Shown piece by piece: positions 8,773 to 18,941 of a stretch of DNA of 64,000 bases. Origin of the DNA: CAJXZP01 sp963974475. GTDB taxonomy: Bacteria; Bacteroidota; Bacteroidia; Flavobacteriales_G; Salibacteraceae. The notes beneath the pieces are model-generated. The model was not told where the DNA came from and did not search any database. It worked only from the letters and a program-made list of their open reading frames with translations. Numbering within the stretch: position 1 is the stretch's first letter; every line of letters begins with the position of its first letter. The position numbers were made by a program, and so were the translations under genes. The stretch lies in the NCBI GenBank assembly GCA_963974475.1, contig CAXBCR010000005.1, forward strand, positions 62,001 through 126,000, written 5' to 3'.

Positions 8773-11700
8773 TTACCTAATCAAGTTCACCGTTCCGGTA
8801 TACGTGTGCCCTTCCGATTTATCGGTGGCATCATTGGCAACTATTTTCCAAACATATACTCCATTTTGTGCCATAACAGCGGTGCCTTGAACTCTACCAT
8901 CCCATGGTTGGTTTAGACTGGTAGACTGAAATACTAATCCACCCCAACGGTCGTAAATCAATAGCGAGTATTGTGTAGGATCTACTCCAATGCCTCTTGG
9001 TGCAAATACGTCATTGTTATGATCTCCGTTTGGAGTAAATGAATTGGGAACATACATATTGTATTCACCGCCAATCCGTAAAACTTCGGTGGCTTCATCG
9101 GTACAAAATTTCACCGTGGTTACTTTCAAAGTAATCGGGAATGTTCCTGAATCCGCTGGGAAACTGTATAATGGATTTTGTTTGGTTGAATTTGCAAGAC
9201 TTGCAAAATCCCATTCCCAAGTTTGAATGTCTCCAATAGATTTATCCGTAAACTGAATTTTGGTATTAAATACCGTAGTTTGGTTTGGATCTAATGAAAA
9301 TTTAGCCGTTGGTTTTGGATATACCGTAATAAATTTGGATTTGATAAGCTCGTTTTCACATCCAAATGGAGTTACAATTCGAAGCTTCACATCATATACT
9401 CCTGCAAGTAAATCGGTAATGTCCGCTTTGTAACCGTGAGCGGTTATGTCGGTTCCAATAGTCCACTCAGCAAATTGTACCGGACTGGAAGTATTGATTA
9501 AACTCACATCAAATGGTTCACAACCAATGGTGGTATCAGGTGCGTAGAAACCCATGGTTGGCAATGGTTGTACAGTAATCCGAACAGTATCTGTAGCCGC
9601 TGGTGTTTCACAGTTATCGGTTACTTTCACGGTGTAGGTGGTACTTGTAGATGGACTAGCAGTTGGGTCCGCTACAAAACCGCCTGATAATCCTGTTACT
9701 GGCGTCCATTGGTAGTTAATGTTTCTACCATTTCCACCCGTTGCTATAGCATTCAATTTAGTGGATTGACCCGGACATATATCTTGGTCAATTCCAGCAT
9801 CTACTGATAGTGAATCATATAATTTTAACGTAATCAATACAGGTGATGAGGTACAGCCCGCGGTATCTACTGCATATACAGAGTAAACTGTAGTGGCAGA
9901 TGGACAAGCCGTTTGCGCATTACTAGAATCAAAACCACTACTCCAAATGTATGAATATGGAGCACCTTTTCCACCGGTAGCCGTGGCAATTAGTGGAGTA
10001 CAACCTGACACACATACTGTTTTGGAAAGGATGTTTGTGGTAACAACTAATTCTGTAGGCGTATTGATAACTGCAGTAGTTGTTGCGGAACAACGGTAAC
10101 CTGAATCGGCCACCATTATGGCATACGTTCCTGCAGGTAATCCTGAAAATAGCGGGGAATTGCTATATGAAACGCCTCCATTGATACTGTATTTATAAGG
10201 ACCAACTCCACCCACTGCGTTTATGGTAATGGTACCGTCTACTGAACCGAAGCATGACACATCTGTTGTGGTGGCGGTAGTAACCAGTAAATCGGGTTGG
10301 GTAATTACAAACGTGGTAATTTCTTGACATAAATTGGAGTCAACCACCGTTAATTGGTAATCGGTACCGGCACATAATCCTGAAATAGCAGGATTGTTTG
10401 TCCCAATTGGATTTACCCCTTTAACCCAACTATAAGTATATGGTGGAGTTCCTCCCGAAACGATGGTTGAAGCGCTACCGCCACATGCATTGTTACAGGT
10501 ATCGTTAACTGGTGTGTTCAAAAATGTAAGTGCTACTGGTTCGGTAATCACTTGCGTAAACGGAGGTGTTAAACATCCTAATGAATCCTTAATGAAAACG
10601 TTATAGGTATTGGCATGAAGTGTATTAAACATATTGGATGAGGTAAACACATTTGCACTATCTATGCTGTATGTATAATTACCTGTTCCGCCATGTCCCG
10701 AAATTTGAATGGTACCGGAGGAATCTCCATTACAATGCAGATTCGTATAAATTACCGTGTCTAAAAACAACTCATTCTTACCTAATAAGGTGACTGTTTC
10801 AGGAAAGGAAACACATAAGTTACTATCCCGTGCAAAAACCGTGTATGTGCCTGCACCAAGATTGGTCACTGGGTTGAATGCGGTCCATGTAAGTCCACTA
10901 TCCACACTAAAAGTATGCGGAGGTGTTCCTCCATGAATGAAGAATTCAATTTCGCCATCAGTAGAATAAAAACATAGCGGATCTAACGTATGTAAACTAT
11001 CAATTTTAGCAGTGTTTCTGTTTTGCAACGTATCCGTACGCAATGGAGATAAACAGCCGTTGCTATCCATTACTTGAGAGGAATACACTCCCATTGGCAA
11101 ATTGGTAAACAAACTGTCGGTTAGGAAAACATTCCCGCTATCTAAACTATAGGTAAGTGGTGCCGAACCGCCACTGTCTTGAACAAGTATGGCACCATTG
11201 CTAAATCCACAATCAGGTTCTGAAAACGTAAGGCGAGGTGGCCCCATTTCATTTACAAACACGGTGACACTATCACTTGCGGTACAGCCACAGAAGTTGG
11301 TGTATTCCGCATAAAACGTGGTAGTTTGGGTAACGGAGACGGTAGGAGTAATTCCAGTAACAGAAACGAGACCAATTCCACTTTTCGTGTACCAATACAC
11401 TACGGGTGCTCCATTAGTACAATTATCCCTATTTGTGGGACTCAATTGAATAGTGTCTCCACTACAAATAATGGTATCCGGTCCTGCTTGGAAGTCCATC
11501 ACCGTCATTAAGTAGGATGCTGTGTCTGCACATACCCCAAATGTATCCGTGTATATAACAGTATAAGTGGTGGTGGTATCCGGAAATACGATGGGATCCA
11601 TGATAGTGGTATCGGTAATATTTATCCCCGGTGACCATTTGTAATTATAGGCAGTTGGGTCTAACCCAAAACAAAATCTAAATCGGGTATCTGGTCTTCT

Positions 11701-14067
11701 AAAAGGAGAAGGACTAACACCACCTAGGAGGCTAGGACATAATGATGCTGTGTCTGCTTTGGCGTAAGCATAGCAAATAAATGGGTTAGTATTAATTTCT
11801 CTGGTCCGAACGATAGAATTGGATGTATTCGCAAACCCACGGTTATCATTACAAATCTCAACCAATAGATGAGAAACACCATCCCAAACATAAGGAGTAG
11901 TAAATTTCAACATATTCCAACCCGCATGAATATTTACTACACTTGGAATCATTACCTCTTCGGTGAGCGGCATGAAACCGGTTAAAGGTAAAGATGCATT
12001 GGTGAAACAACCCATTTTTATGGCGTAGTTTCTATAGGTGGTGGTGCCACTTACCTGAACTACAAAAAAACCAATTTCCGTAATTAAACCAGCAGAAAGA
12101 CCCAGTGCTTGTAGCTCATTTGCATGGTAAAGGAGTTGTTGTTTAGTGGAAGCTTTAGTATTGGAAAATGGTGCGGGTGTATCCGTATTGTTTAATGTCA
12201 CCAATGGTCCCGCTAATAGAATATCCTTGGTAAACCCTGTATTATTGCAATTGTTGGTACTTAATACACAGGTATTTTGAAAATCTTCTCCTAAATTCAA
12301 AACTAATTGGGAGGAGTCTCCTAAAGTACAAATGGAAGGTAAGGAAGGAACGATGGTAGGAATGGGCACCGGGGGCAATTTAATAATAGAAGCCGTATCC
12401 GATTTTATACATCCTGAGTCGGAAGTCATGGTCACCACGTAATTGGTATAAACCGGGGAACTACTTACCGGAGGAAGTGTCATTGGTGTTCCACTGGTAT
12501 AATCAGAAAGTAATTTCACCTGATTCCAACGATAGGTAAACGAACCTGGAATATTTCCAGTAGCAAATAATGCGAATGAATCCGGATGGCAAATAATTGT
12601 ATCAGGTCCTGCGGTGGCAATAAAATTACTGGCAGCACGCACAGTAACCGTATCAGTGTTATAACAAGAGGAAGATAAATTAGAGGTGACCAAATAAGTG
12701 GTTGTGGTTTGCGGTGAAACGATGGGCGAGGCACAATTTTTACAGGTCGCGTTATATCCAGCTGAAGTGGCCACCGTGTCTAAAGGTGATCCGCTAAGGA
12801 CTGACCAAACAAAAGTATCTCCTCCAGTTGCAAATAATTGCCGCCATTCCACACCCTGACAGACGGCCTGATCAGGCCCCGCATAAGTAGATTGTATGAC
12901 CTTTATTTTATACGAATTACTAGCAAAACCATAGAGAGGACAAGCATCATCATACGCGGTTACTGAAAACACATTGATAGGAGGAGTGCCCGGAGCTGTA
13001 GTCCAATCGATATGAATAGTGGCTGGATTACCAGGTGTGACAGTGGTAATGGCTCCCGGTAAAACGGTGGTTACATTGGTAAATAATGAAACGGTATCTA
13101 GCGTATCGATATCTGGAAAATAGACATCAAATTCGAATCGATCACCTACACAAACTTCTACGGTTAAAGAATCAACCAATGCACCTGCTCCTGTAAAATT
13201 TGAAATTCCATTGGCGGTGGGTGAATGGTTAGTACATGCAATTACCACAAACTGAATATCTCGAGTCACACAACCTTTTAAAACCCCTGTACCATATTCG
13301 TATTCACAAACCCGAACAGAAACTACAAAGTTTCCTAAAATGGTAGGAGTAAAAGTTAATTGTCCGGTAGTACTATTTAAAACTGCACCAGGGATGGGTT
13401 GAGAGGCAGTATAACCAGTGTTAAAATTGATGGGGGCATTTGGACCCGTTAAAAAAGGCGTTACGAGGGTATATACTAAACTATCCCCATCGGTTTCTAC
13501 TACTCCGAAATTATAGGGAACAATGGTGTTTTGACATACATACGGAATAGGTTGCGCGTTAAAAGTAGGGGAGTTGTTACACGAATCGGTTTCGGAGTAA
13601 ATGGTGGCTGGAACCCAAAATGAGCCAGGAACAGCATTTACAATGGCCGCATTCCTCGCGTTGGAGGTCCAAGAAATATTCCAGTAATCACACGGTGGAG
13701 CCAAAATAACGGTATCGCGATAAGTAAATTGTTCCATTCCTGGAAGCGGTCCACCATAACATTTAGATTGATATTTACTCGCGTTACATAACTGGGAAAC
13801 GTCTATCCCAGTATCACCGGGGTTAACTAAATCGAAACTAAGTATAATGGTATCTCCACACGTACTTACCATTCTAACTGGAGCCGTGTTTCCAAGGTTA
13901 ATACCTTGGCAATCTCTAAAAATATTTAGGGTAATTTCAAAAGTGTTAGGCCCTAAGCATCGGTAACTAAAATCTGCACCGGCAAGGTGAGAAGCATTTG
14001 CTTCGTTTGAAATGAGACTAATAACTCCAATTAATAGTACTAAAACGAGATTGTAAATTTTTTTCAT
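8773..14067 (-). CDS. Giant T9SS type-B sorted surface protein with SprB-like repeats
   Basis: This 1764-residue protein has a signal peptide (about 1-25), then a conserved N-terminal region starting HLAGADFSYRCLG that is shared with the neighbouring paralog. Ig-like segments follow, then a module at about 635-745 ending WDGVSHLLVEICND, SprB-type repeats at about 950-1325 (for example PHTFSVDSGLTWTAF and NYTYSIDSANVF), a PKD-like domain at about 1580-1650 (WEWDFA), and a C-terminal gliding-associated (CHU_C) domain beginning VPNSFTPNGDHNNDVF with DRWGGLVF and NGVYVWKI. The C-terminal domain predicts export by the type IX system and surface attachment of the type-B class. The SprB-like repeats suggest an adhesin; that role is inference. 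It is the second of two tandem paralogs on this strand. Confidence 0.9.
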   Translation of the reverse strand: MKKIYNLVLVLLIGVISLISNEANASHLAGADFSYRCLGPNTFEITLNIFRDCQGINLGNTAPVRMVSTCGDTIILSFDLVNPGDTGIDVSQLCNASKYQSKCYGGPLPGMEQFTYRDTVILAPPCDYWNISWTSNARNAAIVNAVPGSFWVPATIYSETDSCNNSPTFNAQPIPYVCQNTIVPYNFGVVETDGDSLVYTLVTPFLTGPNAPINFNTGYTASQPIPGAVLNSTTGQLTFTPTILGNFVVSVRVCEYEYGTGVLKGCVTRDIQFVVIACTNHSPTANGISNFTGAGALVDSLTVEVCVGDRFEFDVYFPDIDTLDTVSLFTNVTTVLPGAITTVTPGNPATIHIDWTTAPGTPPINVFSVTAYDDACPLYGFASNSYKIKVIQSTYAGPDQAVCQGVEWRQLFATGGDTFVWSVLSGSPLDTVATSAGYNATCKNCASPIVSPQTTTTYLVTSNLSSSCYNTDTVTVRAASNFIATAGPDTIICHPDSFALFATGNIPGSFTYRWNQVKLLSDYTSGTPMTLPPVSSSPVYTNYVVTMTSDSGCIKSDTASIIKLPPVPIPTIVPSLPSICTLGDSSQLVLNLGEDFQNTCVLSTNNCNNTGFTKDILLAGPLVTLNNTDTPAPFSNTKASTKQQLLYHANELQALGLSAGLITEIGFFVVQVSGTTTYRNYAIKMGCFTNASLPLTGFMPLTEEVMIPSVVNIHAGWNMLKFTTPYVWDGVSHLLVEICNDNRGFANTSNSIVRTREINTNPFICYAYAKADTASLCPSLLGGVSPSPFRRPDTRFRFCFGLDPTAYNYKWSPGINITDTTIMDPIVFPDTTTTYTVIYTDTFGVCADTASYLMTVMDFQAGPDTIICSGDTIQLSPTNRDNCTNGAPVVYWYTKSGIGLVSVTGITPTVSVTQTTTFYAEYTNFCGCTASDSVTVFVNEMGPPRLTFSEPDCGFSNGAILVQDSGGSAPLTYSLDSGNVFLTDSLFTNLPMGVYSSQVMDSNGCLSPLRTDTLQNRNTAKIDSLHTLDPLCFYSTDGEIEFFIHGGTPPHTFSVDSGLTWTAFNPVTNLGAGTYTVFARDSNLCVSFPETVTLLGKNELFLDTVIYTNLHCNGDSSGTIQISGHGGTGNYTYSIDSANVFTSSNMFNTLHANTYNVFIKDSLGCLTPPFTQVITEPVALTFLNTPVNDTCNNACGGSASTIVSGGTPPYTYSWVKGVNPIGTNNPAISGLCAGTDYQLTVVDSNLCQEITTFVITQPDLLVTTATTTDVSCFGSVDGTITINAVGGVGPYKYSINGGVSYSNSPLFSGLPAGTYAIMVADSGYRCSATTTAVINTPTELVVTTNILSKTVCVSGCTPLIATATGGKGAPYSYIWSSGFDSSNAQTACPSATTVYSVYAVDTAGCTSSPVLITLKLYDSLSVDAGIDQDICPGQSTKLNAIATGGNGRNINYQWTPVTGLSGGFVADPTASPSTSTTYTVKVTDNCETPAATDTVRITVQPLPTMGFYAPDTTIGCEPFDVSLINTSSPVQFAEWTIGTDITAHGYKADITDLLAGVYDVKLRIVTPFGCENELIKSKFITVYPKPTAKFSLDPNQTTVFNTKIQFTDKSIGDIQTWEWDFASLANSTKQNPLYSFPADSGTFPITLKVTTVKFCTDEATEVLRIGGEYNMYVPNSFTPNGDHNNDVFAPRGIGVDPTQYSLLIYDRWGGLVFQSTSLNQPWDGRVQGTAVMAQNGVYVWKIVANDATDKSEGHTYTGTVNLIR

Positions 14068-14100
14068 AATTACCTAAATAAGCAATGGATATTAAACACA

Positions 14101-14132
14101 AAGTCAGGACAACCAAACGGATGTCCTGACTT
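14101..14132. other. Perfect 11-bp intergenic hairpin between the two giant surface genes
   Basis: AAGTCAGGACA (14101-14111) pairs perfectly with TGTCCTGACTT (14122-14132) around a 10-base loop. No T-run follows on either strand, so it is not a typical intrinsic terminator. It could stabilise or process the mRNA between the tandem genes. Confidence 0.5.
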
Positions 14133-14178
14133 CAATATAGTAACGCGACCTATTAGGATAGGTTGCTTTTGAATGGAA

Positions 14179-17100
14179 TTAATTTCCGGAACCTGTTAAG
14201 GTAACCGTACCTTGTTTTTTATAAGGGGTGTGGTTACTATCATTTTTAGTACCAGTAACTACGTAAAAGTAAACACCATCTGGTTGTTTCTCTCCGTTCC
14301 ATCCTTGAGTTGGATCTTCCCAAGAATAAACTTGTTTTCCCCAACGGTTAAAGATTTCAACTTTGTAATCGTTTAATCCAAATACAGGTAGATAGAATAT
14401 ATCATTTATTCCATCACCATTTGGTGTAAAGACATTAAACAATGCTTCGGTAGCGATACTGTAAATTTCAGCATTAGCGGAATCAAAACATCCAAATTCA
14501 TTTGTCACCAATAAACGCGCAATAAATACAGGTTGAATTTCAGACCCATCTACGTCAATGTTGGCTGTAGCGTAATTGAAATTCACGTTGGCGTTATTGC
14601 TAGTATTGATTGTGTTTGACCCAGCATTCACATCTTCCCTATGGAAATGCCAAACGATGGTATCCGTTGCTGTAGTATTCAAAGCGCTAAAGCTAACTAA
14701 GAATGGTGTATAAGCATATATTGGAGCTTGAGTATGTGGTACACCCACTTGATCAGTTTCCGTGGTATCGGTATACGCCATTTGGAATTCTGCTACTGGA
14801 CTCGGTTTAATTGGTAATTTGTATTTAGTTGGAGTAGACACACAAATACCATTGTTTTGTGTTACCCAAATATACTTATCACCTTGTGCAGGATTTGGAG
14901 CTGGTCCCCAAGACATATCATTTCCTGAACCAATTAGATCAGTTAATCTACTGTTACGGTACCAGAACAAACTATCTGGAGTATCTACGGTAGCAGAAAG
15001 ACTAATGTCGTCTCCTTCACAATAAGTAGTTTCATCCACTACTGGTGCGTCTGGAGTCAAGTTAACAGTAATCGTATCGTAAGAAACGCCTACACAACCG
15101 TAGGTATTTACAAAGGTCATTTCAATCGCCCATTGTCCTTTACCTTTTTGACGTGCATCAAACTGTCCAAACTGTCCGAATTGATTAATTGTTAACGTAT
15201 CCGTTGCTGTTAATGGTGCAATTGGTGTCTGGGTATAAGTTACCCCTGTTCCAAATAACCATGGGTTAATTGGAATAACAGCTGCATCTTCATCCGAACA
15301 ATAAGTCAAATCAGTAGCAGCAGAAGCATAACTAATGGCTTGTACACGTACAATCATTGTTTGGCTTGTACCACATGTTCCATCTAACCCAGCCACAGAA
15401 AGTGCAACAACGTAATCACCAGGAGCTAATGCACTAGCATCAAATACACCTGCTGAATCAATGTTACCATCACTATCTGACCATTCAAATACAACAGGTC
15501 CGGATCCCTGATTTGGATCACCAGAAAGCGTGTAATTAGATGTTAAATTTTTAGTATTTCCTTCACATACATTTACAATTGGATTGGTAAATGAGAATGA
15601 GTATGGTTCTACTATTTTTACGAATTGTGTATCAATACTCAAACATGGTATGTATAATGTGTGAGTAATAGGATACAATCCGGCTGATTGACCAGCGGGA
15701 TCAAAAATACCATTAATAGTATCTATAATACCTGCTCCGTGCCATACCCCATTTGGTAAAACAGAAATTAGCGTATCAGGTCCATCGCCTAAACAAAACT
15801 CTTTTGGAGCGAATGAGGCATCTGTTAATGGAATCACGGTAACATCGAAAGATGAATCACTTTGACAACCACCCGACATAGACGAAACCGTGTATGTAAT
15901 GGAGAAGGTTCCTGTTCCAGAGGTATCTGGACTAAAAATACCTGCAACACTATCGATAATTCCTATTCCAGTGAATACACCACCTCCCACATTTGGATTG
16001 GCTACGTGTTCACCTCCATTAATACAAATGGTATCTAATAAATTAAAACTTGCATCAAATTGAGAAACTACATCCACAGTATGGGTAACGGTATCCGAAC
16101 ATGTCAAGAAAGTATCTTGTACAATCACGGTATAAGTAGTAACTGTTATTGGAGAAACATTTGGATTTACAATGTTAGGATCACTAATTGTTCCTGTGGT
16201 AGGAGAAGCAGTCCATGAATAAACAAAACCTGCTGGATTTGCACCGGTACAAAAATCAAACTTGATATTTGGACGGTTATTGGTAGTATAAGAATATCCA
16301 CCTCCACTACAAATGTTACTGTTGTTTCCACGAGTGTAACGAACCATTCTATTTGGAGTGGCAGTATATCTTGTATATCCAGTTCCTGCTGGATTTGAAT
16401 TAGTGTTAGTATAACATATTTCAATTACAATATTGGAAGAACCATCCCAGTCGTAATCGGTAGTAAACTCATGTTTGTTCCATCCCGAATTAATACGATG
16501 CGCGTATCCAGGTCTAACTGTAGTTAACCCTGTTTCCCAACCTGATTGCAGATCCGTTGCGGTAGTACATCCAATTTTTACTTCAAAATTGTTAAAAATT
16601 CTGGTTTGGCCAATAGTTGCTACATCAAAGTAAATAGCTCCAATTTTTCCAGAAGGCATTCCCATAGCATGCAATTCAGCAGCCGTATATAAAATTTGAT
16701 GTCTTACACCGCTACTTGAATTATTGTAAGGCGCAGGGAATGAATAGTTGGTGTTAGTTAAATTCCCAGTACCAATAATACCTGATAAGTTGTTACCTAC
16801 ACATGGTGAGGTAGACGGACCACAATAAGCGGTTGGAATTTGACCCAACACTAATTCTAACTGTGTACTATCACCTAAACAGATTACGGTATCTCCATAC
16901 ACTTTTGCTCCGGGTGGAAATTGAGGAGATAAATCTACAAACACGTCCCCTTCTTTCACACAACCGCTACTAGATGTTGCGGTTAAACGATAGGTTGTTG
17001 GAGCCAATGGATGAGCCGTTGGATTTGCCAAGGTATCAAAATCAACCGTAGCAGAAGGTCTCCAAGAATATGTGTAAGTCATGGAAGGTGAACTTACTGT

Positions 17101-18618
17101 ATTTGGATAAAGAACAATGCTGTCAATTGGACAAATAATGGTGTCATTTGGCATGTTCAATGTGAAGTTTTGGTTGACCGTAACTGTGATCGTATCAATG
17201 TGTTTACAAACACCCACAAGGTTGGAAGTTACTGCATAAACGGTAGTTGTTTGAGGCGACACACTTGGATTAGCACAGTTTCTACATGTCATGTTGAAAT
17301 TTGGAGAAATTGCATTGGTGTCAATAGGTGACCCACTTATCACAGTCCATAAAAAGGAGGTACCACCCACAACATGCAAATCAGCCCATTGAGTTCCTTT
17401 ACATATATCCACATCAATACCAGCATAAGTGGCGGGGTTTATAATGATATTAAAGGCACCCGAGACCAGACCTACCACAGGACATGCATCATCAATAGCG
17501 GTAAGGTTAAATGATTTAAATGGTGGTGAACCAGCAGGAACCAACCAAGAAATATGAAATACAGCTGGATTTCCATTGGTAAGAGTAACGGTAGCGTTAC
17601 TGTCTAAAGCTCTGTATACATTGTGATATAAACTTAGTGTTTGAAGTGTATCAGGATCCGTAATGGACACATCAAAGCTAAAGCTATCTCCAATACAAAT
17701 GTCAACGGTATTTGAATCTATTCTACTACCTGTAGTGCTGGAGAAATTGTAAATACCACCGGAATCAAATTTGGGTTGTAAGTTGGTACAGTTTTGAACT
17801 ACTACCTGAATATCTCTAATACTAGTTGCTTTTACAACACCGGTAGCTCTGTCATACTCTTCAATCCGTATTACAATTACATACACCCCTAATGAAGTAG
17901 GTGTAAATGTTAATTGACCGTTAGTTGAATTTAAAACCGCATTGTTTCCTGGGGTAGGTTGTAAGTATGTATAACCTGTTACGTAAGGAACAGTAGCAGT
18001 TGCACTAGTTTGTCCTGGAGCCATGTAATACACAATACTATCACCATCTGGCTCAACAACTCCAAAATTGTAGTTTACTACTTGATTTTTACATACGTAA
18101 GGAATCGGTGAGGCTGTAAATACCGGAGAGTTGTTACATGAATCTACTTGAGAGAACATGGTTGTATATAAATATGTGCCTAATGATCCTGGGTTAGTTA
18201 AATTAGTAACCTGGTTGTTTCTACAACAAGACGACCAAGCCATGGTCCAGCTATTACAAGGAGGGCTTAACACCACGATGCCTTGATACACATGTTCTTC
18301 CATACCTGGCCAAGTACCACCATTACAAGTGGAATTTGGAATTTGGGTCGGACATAATTGAGAAATTTCACCCGTTCTAATTTGAGTTAAACTTAGCGAA
18401 GCTGAACCACCACAACTACTAGTGAAGTTTACAGTAGCAGTAGTTCCTAAACCAACACCGGCACAATCACGGTACAGGTTTAATGTAATTAAGAAGGAAT
18501 CGGTACCCACACATTGGTAACTAATGTCTCCACCAGTAATGTGTGTTGCTTTTGCATTTTGGCTAAAACCTAGAATAGCTAACGATAAAATGACTAATGA
18601 ACGGTAAAATAATTTCAT
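14179..18618 (-). CDS. Giant T9SS type-B sorted surface protein, paralog of the next gene
   Basis: The start is set at the ATG at 18616-18618, which gives a normal signal peptide (MKLFYRSLVILSLAILGFSQ). The frame stays open upstream to a TTG at 18723, but that is 5' of the predicted promoter. The 1479-residue product opens with HITGGDISYQCVGTDSFLI, matching the neighbour's N-terminal region. It has a WDGSSNIVIEICYTN module at about 636-740, several Ig/adhesion-like segments rich in Asp and Thr, and a CHU_C domain from about residue 1390 (VFTPNGDGINDIFYLP, FNRWGKQVYSW). No clear SprB repeats were seen, in contrast to its paralog. Predicted to be exported by the T9SS and attached at the cell surface; ligand unknown. 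Confidence 0.9.
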   Translation of the reverse strand: MKLFYRSLVILSLAILGFSQNAKATHITGGDISYQCVGTDSFLITLNLYRDCAGVGLGTTATVNFTSSCGGSASLSLTQIRTGEISQLCPTQIPNSTCNGGTWPGMEEHVYQGIVVLSPPCNSWTMAWSSCCRNNQVTNLTNPGSLGTYLYTTMFSQVDSCNNSPVFTASPIPYVCKNQVVNYNFGVVEPDGDSIVYYMAPGQTSATATVPYVTGYTYLQPTPGNNAVLNSTNGQLTFTPTSLGVYVIVIRIEEYDRATGVVKATSIRDIQVVVQNCTNLQPKFDSGGIYNFSSTTGSRIDSNTVDICIGDSFSFDVSITDPDTLQTLSLYHNVYRALDSNATVTLTNGNPAVFHISWLVPAGSPPFKSFNLTAIDDACPVVGLVSGAFNIIINPATYAGIDVDICKGTQWADLHVVGGTSFLWTVISGSPIDTNAISPNFNMTCRNCANPSVSPQTTTVYAVTSNLVGVCKHIDTITVTVNQNFTLNMPNDTIICPIDSIVLYPNTVSSPSMTYTYSWRPSATVDFDTLANPTAHPLAPTTYRLTATSSSGCVKEGDVFVDLSPQFPPGAKVYGDTVICLGDSTQLELVLGQIPTAYCGPSTSPCVGNNLSGIIGTGNLTNTNYSFPAPYNNSSSGVRHQILYTAAELHAMGMPSGKIGAIYFDVATIGQTRIFNNFEVKIGCTTATDLQSGWETGLTTVRPGYAHRINSGWNKHEFTTDYDWDGSSNIVIEICYTNTNSNPAGTGYTRYTATPNRMVRYTRGNNSNICSGGGYSYTTNNRPNIKFDFCTGANPAGFVYSWTASPTTGTISDPNIVNPNVSPITVTTYTVIVQDTFLTCSDTVTHTVDVVSQFDASFNLLDTICINGGEHVANPNVGGGVFTGIGIIDSVAGIFSPDTSGTGTFSITYTVSSMSGGCQSDSSFDVTVIPLTDASFAPKEFCLGDGPDTLISVLPNGVWHGAGIIDTINGIFDPAGQSAGLYPITHTLYIPCLSIDTQFVKIVEPYSFSFTNPIVNVCEGNTKNLTSNYTLSGDPNQGSGPVVFEWSDSDGNIDSAGVFDASALAPGDYVVALSVAGLDGTCGTSQTMIVRVQAISYASAATDLTYCSDEDAAVIPINPWLFGTGVTYTQTPIAPLTATDTLTINQFGQFGQFDARQKGKGQWAIEMTFVNTYGCVGVSYDTITVNLTPDAPVVDETTYCEGDDISLSATVDTPDSLFWYRNSRLTDLIGSGNDMSWGPAPNPAQGDKYIWVTQNNGICVSTPTKYKLPIKPSPVAEFQMAYTDTTETDQVGVPHTQAPIYAYTPFLVSFSALNTTATDTIVWHFHREDVNAGSNTINTSNNANVNFNYATANIDVDGSEIQPVFIARLLVTNEFGCFDSANAEIYSIATEALFNVFTPNGDGINDIFYLPVFGLNDYKVEIFNRWGKQVYSWEDPTQGWNGEKQPDGVYFYVVTGTKNDSNHTPYKKQGTVTLTGSGN

Positions 18619-18694
18619 AGAATAATGTTTTTGTTTTGATGTGACGTATTGTTGAAAACAATAGTTGTCCTTACCAATAAAATCTTCAAGGTTG

Positions 18695-18724
18695 CGAATG
18701 TAATGAAAACAACATAATCTCAAA
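18695..18724 (-). promoter_or_regulatory. Candidate promoter of the giant surface-protein gene
   Basis: On the minus strand TTTG (18721-18724), an 18-base spacer and TACATTCG (18695-18702) fit the TTTG/TAnnTTTG pattern with one mismatch. It lies about 77 bases before the chosen ATG at 18618 and downstream of the alternative TTG. Confidence 0.45.
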
Positions 18725-18870
18725 ATTATTTAGTACTGTAATGAGTATTAAAATGATAGGTTTTTATAGAAAATTGAAAAATTTTAATAAATAATGAAAA
18801 ATCAACTCCGTGTGAATGGGAAATTATTGTTCATAACCTATTAGAATTTGGATTGGATGGTTTTAAGATT

Positions 18871-18904
18871 TTTGGAGCTAGTTAGCACTAGAAATTTACC
18901 TTTG
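18871..18904 (+). promoter_or_regulatory. Promoter of the FAD oxidoreductase gene
   Basis: TTTG (18871-18874), a 22-base spacer and TACCTTTG (18897-18904) match the Bacteroidota consensus well. The ATG at 18942 is 37 bases downstream. Confidence 0.55.
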
Positions 18905-18941
18905 GTTAGTACGTTTATTTCAAAGAATTTTAGAAAGTATC

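Larger units (their letters stand above)
18619..18941. other. Divergent promoter region, no gene seen
   Basis: This 323-base intergenic stretch separates the divergent surface-protein and oxidoreductase genes. It is AT-rich and holds one candidate promoter for each direction; nothing else was recognised. Confidence 0.6.

Noticed and set aside
18619..18723. N-terminal extension of the giant surface protein from a TTG at 18723
   Set aside because: It would place 35 non-signal residues before a good signal peptide and start upstream of the predicted promoter.
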